Shown in pieces: positions 24,794 through 30,950 of a DNA stretch of 30,950 nt (the first letter of the stretch is position 1; the number at the start of each line of letters is the position of its first letter). The position numbers and the translations under genes were made by a program. This stretch comes from Intoshia linei. Taxonomy: Eukaryota > Orthonectida > Rhopaluridae. The notes under the pieces are model-generated. The model had not been told where the DNA came from. It saw only the letters and a list, made by a program, of their open reading frames with translations, and ran no database searches. The stretch spans positions 1 through 30,950 of the forward strand of contig LWCA01000358.1 in assembly GCA_001642005.1 (NCBI GenBank). Direction: 5' to 3'.

Positions 24794-25280
24794 ATGTAAA
24801 AATTATTTTTTTAACTCATTTTCAATCATCAAGTTGTTCGACTTAATTGACAGTTTTGATTGACCTAATATTTTTTTAATAAAAACACGAGAAAAAAATT
24901 TCTGAAAATAGTATTAACTTAAACACCTAGTTTTAGTTTGCTGCCATCACTGTTCTATATTATACATAAATAAAAAATTTTTAATTTTCCCGGGAAATCA
25001 CAATCACTAGTAAATGCAATGTACATTGTATATTGTACAATAGGGGTGTTCCAAAATTTTCAAGTTACTAAATTACCAAACTGTTAAATCTATAAAACTG
25101 ATAAATTATATATTAATAGTATATATTTGTTTACTAACACTACCATAAAAATGAAATAATTGGCTTCATGCATAATAAAAATAAACCAATAAACAATAAA
25201 ACAAAAAACTTTATTGAAATAAATTTTATACAACTATAATTTATTGACATTTAAATTATTAATCCGTTATATTTACATTA

Positions 25281-28200
25281 ATGCCTATTCAGCAAAATGC
25301 CCATTTCCATTACAATCTAATAGACATTGAACCGATAAGGGTATATCTACAACATTTTAACGTTAACGTTTAATTAAAATTAGATAAGCATTGAATGCGT
25401 TGAATGTAATGTAAAAAGTGAAACAGTTCAGGTTGCGGGTCCTTTGGTTAAAATGACCATTGAATCATCTGAAATATGGACTATATATAGACACGATCAA
25501 GACTTGGCTCAATTGTATTATCTATTATGTTCTTGTGTAATAGACCCAGAAATGGTGAAATATGAAAATTTCCATTTAAATGTTGATGTGTACTATCAGG
25601 ACATACCAAAACGTGATAAACAAATGATTGAAATGTTTAAATACTTTTTTGACAAATTTTCACATTATATCAACAATTCTTTAACCTGCAATCAAGTATT
25701 ATTGTGGTTTGAAATGAATAAATTTGGAAAATTTGTCAATAGTATACCTTTATGCCGTGACAATAATTTGATTGAAGCTGAGGCAATTTCAGATTTTATA
25801 GGGTCAGAAGACGGAGAATTGACATTTAAAGCAGGGGACACTATCATTGTTCTCGATATGCCTAATGTTAGTGATGAAAATAATATTGATTTTATTTGGT
25901 GCCGTGGAAAAGTTGGAAATGTTTCTACGTCTTTGAAACTTGTAATATTTTTATTTAGAAATATGGATTTTTTCCGAGGGATAAAATTTACATTTCTTCC
26001 AGTAACTATAAGAAATCAAAGAAAAAAATTTCTAGTAAAATTTATAAATTCTTTTTGTAATTTCTATAATTATAGACATCGGTATGAAGAAAAGCAAAAT
26101 AGCTTCCATTTTGTCCATTTTTTTGAAATTAAGACCAAAAAAAAATACTCTTAAGTCACGTGGCATTCTCAAAGAAAGGGTTTTTGGTTGTGACATTATT
26201 GAATTGTGTGTTACACGAAACACTTTTAGTATTTATTATTTTATTATGGGGTTTTAAGCTTATTTCGAGTTATAATCTTAACTAAATTTGTTTAAAATCA
26301 AAAATCTATATAATTAATTATAATAATAAAGATTCACTTAAATTCTAAGATTCAGATAAATTTTTAGGGGCACGATTGATCTAAAATCTAGTGTTTATTT
26401 TATAGACAATGTTTTTTACACATGTTAGAAAAATATAACTGCAGTGATTCTTAAAAATATTTGACAATAATTTTTTAATTTTAATAGTTAATAAAGCATT
26501 GTATAATTTTTTTTGGTAAAACAATTAAATTCCATAAGTGTAAGTTGGGTTGATAAGTTTAAAAATTTTTAATTTCAATTGATATATTTTATCATTTTAT
26601 CATAATTTTTTAGTTCCCATTGTTTTAACTAAATCTACTGCCATAATTGAAAAGTATGGCGCAGTTGAAGGTATATATAGAACTTCTGGTCATCATAAAA
26701 TTACCAAAAAATTAAAAGAGTTGTTTGATTCAGACACCTTACCAAATTGCGAAAAGATTATTAATGATAATAAATTTAATGTGCACTCTTTTGCATCCCT
26801 TGCTAAATCGTTCTTTGCTGAATTACCTTCTCCAATTGCCAACTTTGATTACGTTGAAACTTTTCATAATATTAAAGTAATTTAATTTTTCGTTTCATTT
26901 ATATTACAAGGTTGATCAAAATTTGTTGTGATCGAGATTTTCCAAACCATTTCCCATAGATATTAAAGCAATTATTAAAATTTTGGTGTATTTTCATTGG
27001 CGCCATTCTTTAATAATTTTTATACAGGTAATATTTCATTCATTTTTCTTATTACTATCGCAATTATCTAAATTTTGGTGTGATTTTTATTGGCGCCATT
27101 CTAAAATATTGTGTATACAGTTAATATCAAAATACAAATGTATTTTTAATTTATTAACAGGTTAAAATCATATATAATAACAGCCTTGTATTTATATCTT
27201 AGGACGATGAACAATCTATAGAATATATTAAATGTGAATATTCAAAATTAAAACCAACCATAATTAGGTATATTAAAGTTTATATTTAAATGCATTTATA
27301 AAAAATATAATAGAATTTTAAAATTTATACTGAAACATTTGAATTATATGATAAGTTTACAAAATGTAACATATATGAATGCCAAAAATTTGTCAATAAT
27401 TTGGTCTCCTTCTCTTTTCAAGTAATTAATATGTTTATGTATTTAGATTCTAGAATCTATATCAATGATTTAAAGAAGGAAGAATTGTCTTGTGTTTTCA
27501 ATTTTTCGGAAATACTAATTTTATATTTCAAAAGTGAAGATTAACTAAACAAGATTTAGTCTATTTTTATATAAATAAATAACAACTTTAAAATCTAGAA
27601 TCAATTACTAAAATTGAATTTAATTCTTAGTAACATTAATTTATATATTTTTGTAACTATCGAATTTCAAATTTAATTTAAATTAACATTTATTGTTTTT
27701 TAATTTTTTTCACGTAATACTTATTATTCAGGTCACAGAAAATATATCGAGGACAGAAGGTTGCCCAATGGGCAATGCCCATTCCTGTTGTATATAATTA
27801 TGTTTGATCAATGTGAATATTAAATTGCGTTATATTTTGGTTCACAACGAAAATAGATTCATATTATTAATATATTTATTGATATAGAGCATTTATTATA
27901 TTTAGTAATTTACAAGATTTAAATAATATTACATTGGCTGCAGAGTACCTTGCTTTTAATATAATAAACTTTTCAAGTATTTTTGATTCAGATAAAAATA
28001 AAATTGGTAATATACTTTTAATTATTGTTTATATGTAAATAGCTCGTAAAACTTTTTTGGATGCAAATATTTATGAATATACTGAAGCTAAACATAATGA
28101 AAATGGGACCAATGATCCTTTCATTTTAAAGAGGTAAAATTTTCACTAAATTTTTTTTGATATTGTTTATACTTTATTTTATATTGCATTCATATTTAGA

Positions 28201-29176
28201 TTTTCATTACGAGGTGCCGTTAAAAATTTATTTAAAAAAATGCGTAATTTAATCTATCATTTTAAATTAAATTGTAACTTTAGAATACAGTAGTAAATTA
28301 AATCTAACTAGAGCTAATTCTATTGGCGTAAAACTTAAAATAACCCAAGAAGATGACGCTATATCTACAATTCCTCCAACCGAAGCAATAAAAAACAATT
28401 ATTTCTATTCAAATGGCTTACAAAACGTGAGATTAAAGTCTCTAACACCTATTTCAACAAATCACATTAAACAGGAATATTTTCATAATCTGAGCAGTGT
28501 TGCATCAATGAAATACTTAAATAGTTCAAAAAATATGGTTGATTTACAAAAATCAATGAAACCAAATTTAGAAACCACTGTACATAATCCAAAATTATTT
28601 TATGACCAACCAACTAAATGTACGTCAATGCGCGGTTTGCCGAGACCACGAAATACATCAAACAAAAGAAATGTTTCTTTTTTTAATAATAATTACAGTT
28701 CAAATTTGTTAAATTTAATGCCAAACCAATCTAACATGTTAAAGTGTCAAAAATTTCAAGAAAGTTCAAGTGAAGAAAGTACACATTCGAATGATATCGA
28801 TAATGATGCAGAACCTATACAACCTTCCAAAAATTATAAACTAGATAATTTATCGATTGGAATAAGATCAACAAATTTTTTAAACACTCCACAATCTTCT
28901 CGTAAGACTAGAATAATTAATAAAGATGACAATACTTATTCTCTTAAAAATTATGATCCTAATAAAAAACCTCAATTTGAAAAATTGAAGATTAAACCAC
29001 ATTTTGAATTAGATTTAAAAAAAAATGGTTTCATTTCTAATATTCAAAATATAAACTATCTAAACAGAAATCAATTAGAAACTCAAAAATTAAATCGATC
29101 AAAATCTTGCATTTCAAAACCACGAAATAAATTGGATTCGAGTAGATTAAATATCTTTGAATCTAAAAATTTATAA
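25281..29176 (+). CDS. ARHGAP32/33: PX-SH3-RhoGAP protein of the ARHGAP32/33 family
   Basis: Predicted GTPase-activating protein for Cdc42/Rac/Rho-type GTPases, cytoplasmic and membrane-associated by family. Eleven exons join in phase to 796 residues: 25281-25340, 25384-25920, 25959-26034, 26076-26228, 26614-26876, 27203-27267, 27314-27421, 27906-28006, 28043-28133, 28200-28243, 28284-29176. The N-terminus has AHFHYNLIDIEPI, nearly the family's AHFHYENVDFGPI, which fixes the start. PX-like region about 21-130; SH3 about 152-212 (AISDF, ELTFKAGD, VLDMP, CRGK, GFFPRD); family linker KSRGILKERVFGCD; RhoGAP about 276-460 with arginine finger GIYRTSG (about R298), HSFASLAKSFFAELP and NAKNLSIIWSPSLF. 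The usual FRELP arginine is alanine and the WAPN asparagine is serine. The tail (about 500-796) is disordered, rich in Asn, Ser and Lys. The intron 26877-27202 carries the introner-like repeat. Confidence 0.92.
26955..27130 (+). repeat. Second locus of the intronic ~91-bp repeat
   Basis: In the 326-nt RhoGAP intron 26877-27202. Two units share GCAATTATT, AATTTTGGTGT, TTGGCGCCATTC and a TTTATACAG or GTATACAG end. Borders lie at 27027|27028 (ACAG|GTAATATTTCATT) and 27120|27121 (ACAG|TTAATATC, donor G changed to T), period 93. A further ACAG|GTTAAA stands at 27160|27161. The sequence is clearly the same family as 15762-16135 in the neighbouring gene. Confidence 0.85.
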
Positions 29177-29207
29177 GTGAATTATATTTATTTTATTTTT
29201 ATTTGAA
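29177..29207. promoter_or_regulatory. 31-bp tail-to-tail interval with polyadenylation-like signals
   Basis: Only 31 bp separate the stop codon of the PX-SH3-RhoGAP gene (+) from that of PRDM14 (-). Read on the minus strand, AATAAA occurs at 29187-29192 and 29192-29197, suitable for PRDM14. No plus-strand AATAAA is present, so the plus-strand transcript must end inside PRDM14 and the two 3' untranslated regions probably overlap. Confidence 0.6.
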
Positions 29208-30468
29208 TTAGTGCAATCTTCGAATGTGGCTGTCGTGTGCAGCATGAGAGGCAAATGTTTTTCCACAAACTTTACACTAGACATATTAGTTTAATTTTTA
29301 GTTTTGTGGTTTTAATTACTTTGAAAGGCTTTTCTCCAGAGTGTTGCCTAATATGGGTTCTAAAATGCAATGTAAATTTATAATATTGTTATTTTATTTA
29401 ATTACCGAAGAATACTCGATGCCGTGAAGGATTTGTTACAATATACACATTTGTATGGACGTTCTCCTGAATGAACCTAAATTACAAATTTATTTATTAA
29501 TTGTGATCTTATTGTCTTTTTATCAGTTAAGGTTTACTCTTTTGTGTTTATTTAAACTTGAAGATTGACTAAATTTTTTGTCGCAACATAGGCAATTATA
29601 CGGCTTGTATTTTTCATGAACATGCAATCTAAAAGTAAAAGGTTCATTTATATTTTCTACCTTTATAAGGATTTTATATTGAGTACCATTTTATTATTAC
29701 CCATATTATTATTTTATAATAAGACTAATAATTAAATTACACGTGAATTCTTAATCTATCTTTTTTTTCAAACGATCTATTAAATTCAAATCATTAGCTT
29801 TTTGACAAAAAATAAAACCTTTTACAAAGAGTGCAGGGAAATTTTCGATCTCCCAAGTCCATGCATCTAGTATACTTTAAATGTTTTTTACGATACTCTG
29901 AATTTGAAAACAGTTTTTTACAAAATTGACACTTGAATGTGGCGCCGTTTTGATCAGATCCTATTTCAGTGTTTTGAAATTTCAAAGAAATTTCTTTATA
30001 TTCTTGATTTATTCCCATCGGAACACCCATGTATAAATCATACATGCTACCGTACCACACAAGTAACTCTTCGCCTTCAATTAAATCTTTTGATACTTCA
30101 TAGTAAATTTCCTGTTTTACTTGTTTCATTAAAATATTTGATTCGCCAAAATTTCGGGCACAATTTATTAATGACATCCAATTTGTTTTTGCACCGTCAC
30201 CATCAATGTACTGCATCAATCCGAAATTGTTGTAAATCTAATTAATGTGTATTATCTGAGGTTTTTTGTTTACCTCCCACATTGTGCAATTGTTTGTATA
30301 TGTTTTTATTTCACTAGTGTTTATGCACTTTCCAATGAATGGGCCGTATACTTTACCCGCTTTCATTTTTTGGGCACAAAATAAGGAACAATGTGTTATG
30401 TTTGCTAGTTGAACATATTTTATGCATAATTCTAAATAGAGATATTGATTTACATGTAAATAAACCAT
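29208..30468 (-). CDS. PRDM14: PRDM14 orthologue: PR/SET domain and C2H2 zinc fingers
   Basis: Nuclear transcriptional regulator. Seven exons on the minus strand: 30468-30274, 30237-29819, 29776-29741, 29628-29538, 29476-29406, 29359-29320, 29276-29208; all phases agree and give 306 residues. The PR/SET domain spans about residues 15-145, with MWE at the first junction, LMQYIDGDGAKTNWM, LINCARN, EIYYEV and GEELLVWYG. Five fingers follow: FKCQFC (ending in Cys rather than His), FPCTLCKRSFEKKDRLRIHV, YNCLCCDKKFSQSSSLNKH, YKCVYCNKSFTASSILRTH and CKVCGKTFASHAAHDSHIRR. The RLRIH-LHVHEK, FSQSSSLNKH, FTASSILRTHIRQHSGEKPF and FASHAAHDSH blocks are specific to PRDM14 as I remember it. The long N-terminus and last finger of the vertebrate protein are missing. 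The start is the first ATG of the SET exon; an upstream exon cannot be excluded. Confidence 0.92.
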
Positions 30469-30950
30469 AAGTACATTACTTTAAAAAAAATTTATGTATC
30501 TTTTGTGACATTGTTAAACTTAATTTTTTATATCATCAGACATCAGTTCTTATAGTACATCATCAATGTGTCTGTATAATGTGTATTTATAATAACTACA
30601 CTGTATTCACTATATGCAGGATAAGTAGTTCATTTTTGTATCTGTAAAATCCTTACTTCTACAAAGTAATTTAGCTAAAAATGTATATCCGTCTGTTTGT
30701 CAGAAATTGAGTCTTTTCAAGGTCTTTAAAACACAAATTACACCCCCGACAAAACGTTAGAGCACCCTATAAAAATGATATTAAAACCATTTTCTGGATA
30801 AAAATTAAAATAAAATTTAATAAATTTAGAAAATGTCACTTATCTATGACATATCAAAGTGTATAAATATAATTTATTGCAATTATTTATTGCTATTTAC
30901 CCCAAAATATTTATTTTCATTATCGATCACGCGACAAAAGTGCTCTAAGA
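30469..30950. other. Region upstream of PRDM14 with element left end
   Basis: AT-rich 5' flank of PRDM14; no exon recognised. From 30649, ATCCTTACTTCTACAAAGTA and then TTTAGCTAAAAATGTATATCCGTCTGTTTG-like sequence matches, imperfectly, the left end of the 6985-8048 element (ATCCTTACTTATATGC, then TTTAACTAAAAGTGTATGTCTGTTTG-like sequence). This copy is truncated or runs past the window edge. Confidence 0.5.
30649..30712 (+). repeat. Left-end fragment of the ATCCTTACTTATAT element
   Basis: Starts ATCCTTACTT and keeps the subterminal order TTTAGCTAAAAATGTATA, then CGTCTGTTTG, then TCAGAAATTGAGTC. The left part of the element at 6985 has the same order, including AGAAATTGAGTCATTCAGG at about 7130. 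Lies 180 bp upstream of the PRDM14 start. Confidence 0.6.

Larger units (their letters stand above)
23604..25280. other. Intergenic region with tandem repeat and hAT remnants
   Basis: Lies between the Bcr/Abr-like stop and the start of the PX-SH3-RhoGAP gene. It holds polyadenylation-like AATAAA signals (23610, 23667), a GC-richer hAT-like patch at 23878-23925, a three-unit 116-bp tandem repeat (23999-24346), a hAT terminus (24570-24596) and a frameshifted hAT transposase C-terminus (24599-24793). The last 480 bp are A/T-rich; no promoter motif could be singled out. Confidence 0.55.

Noticed and set aside
25942-25958. A possible 17-nt intron (GTAATA...TTTAG) at the SH3 exon border
   Set aside because: It would restore the frame, but it leaves eight extra residues in the SH3 domain. 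The donor at 25921 gives a 38-nt intron and exactly the family spacing between RGK and GFFP.
27454-27544. Open frame after GATTCTAG that could end the RhoGAP gene early
   Set aside because: Joining 27421 to 27906 is in phase and recovers the expected last RhoGAP helices (LAAEYLAFNIINF). The alternative could at most be a minor truncated isoform.

Overview
This is an AT-rich eukaryotic (metazoan) window with spliced genes, mostly very short introns (many 36-50 nt), standard stop codons, and many decayed DNA-transposon fragments. The protein families (PRDM14-type SET/zinc-finger protein, Bcr/Abr-type and PX-SH3-RhoGAP proteins, a mitochondrial-type glutamyl-tRNA synthetase) point to an animal. 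Strongly diverged sequences, reduced domains and tiny introns suggest a fast-evolving, simplified animal. An orthonectid-like spiralian is my best guess, but it is inference only. All exon models below were built by hand from reading frame, GT-AG sites and remembered family alignment; none was confirmed by transcript data.

Layout. 1-3563: no recognisable gene; a 678-bp hAT-type non-autonomous element with an 8-bp target duplication, a dispersed repeat copy and a foldback element. 3564-6365 (+): EARS2-like glutamyl-tRNA synthetase without a visible N-terminal half, with a second hAT-type element inside its last intron. 6366-9891: intergenic, dominated by a 1.06-kb element with ATCCTTACTTATAT inverted ends and by copies of its interior. 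9892-11425 (+): a 411-residue PH-domain protein, tentatively anillin-like, whose 3' end is tandemly duplicated (184-bp unit). 11426-14701: intergenic with repeats and a hAT transposase fragment. 14702-23603 (+): an 18-exon Bcr/Abr-like gene (degenerate DH, PH, C2, RhoGAP). 23604-25280: a 116-bp tandem repeat, a hAT end and a frameshifted hAT transposase C-terminus. 25281-29176 (+): an 11-exon PX-SH3-RhoGAP gene of the ARHGAP32/33 family, 796 residues. 29208-30468 (-): a 7-exon PRDM14 orthologue, tail-to-tail with the previous gene and only 31 bp between the two stop codons.

Functionally, two neighbouring genes carry RhoGAP domains with intact arginine fingers and a third may be a Rho-binding scaffold, so the middle of the window is rich in Rho-GTPase regulation; whether this clustering means anything is unknown. 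PRDM14 is a transcriptional regulator and EARS2 a mitochondrial translation enzyme, with no evident link.

The most unusual signal is a roughly 91-bp intronic tandem repeat found in introns of both RhoGAP genes. Each unit starts like a 5' splice site (GTAATATTTC) and ends like a 3' splice site (TTTATACAG), so units abut as AG|GT junctions. This looks like stacked intron-like units (introner-like elements) or recursive splice sites.
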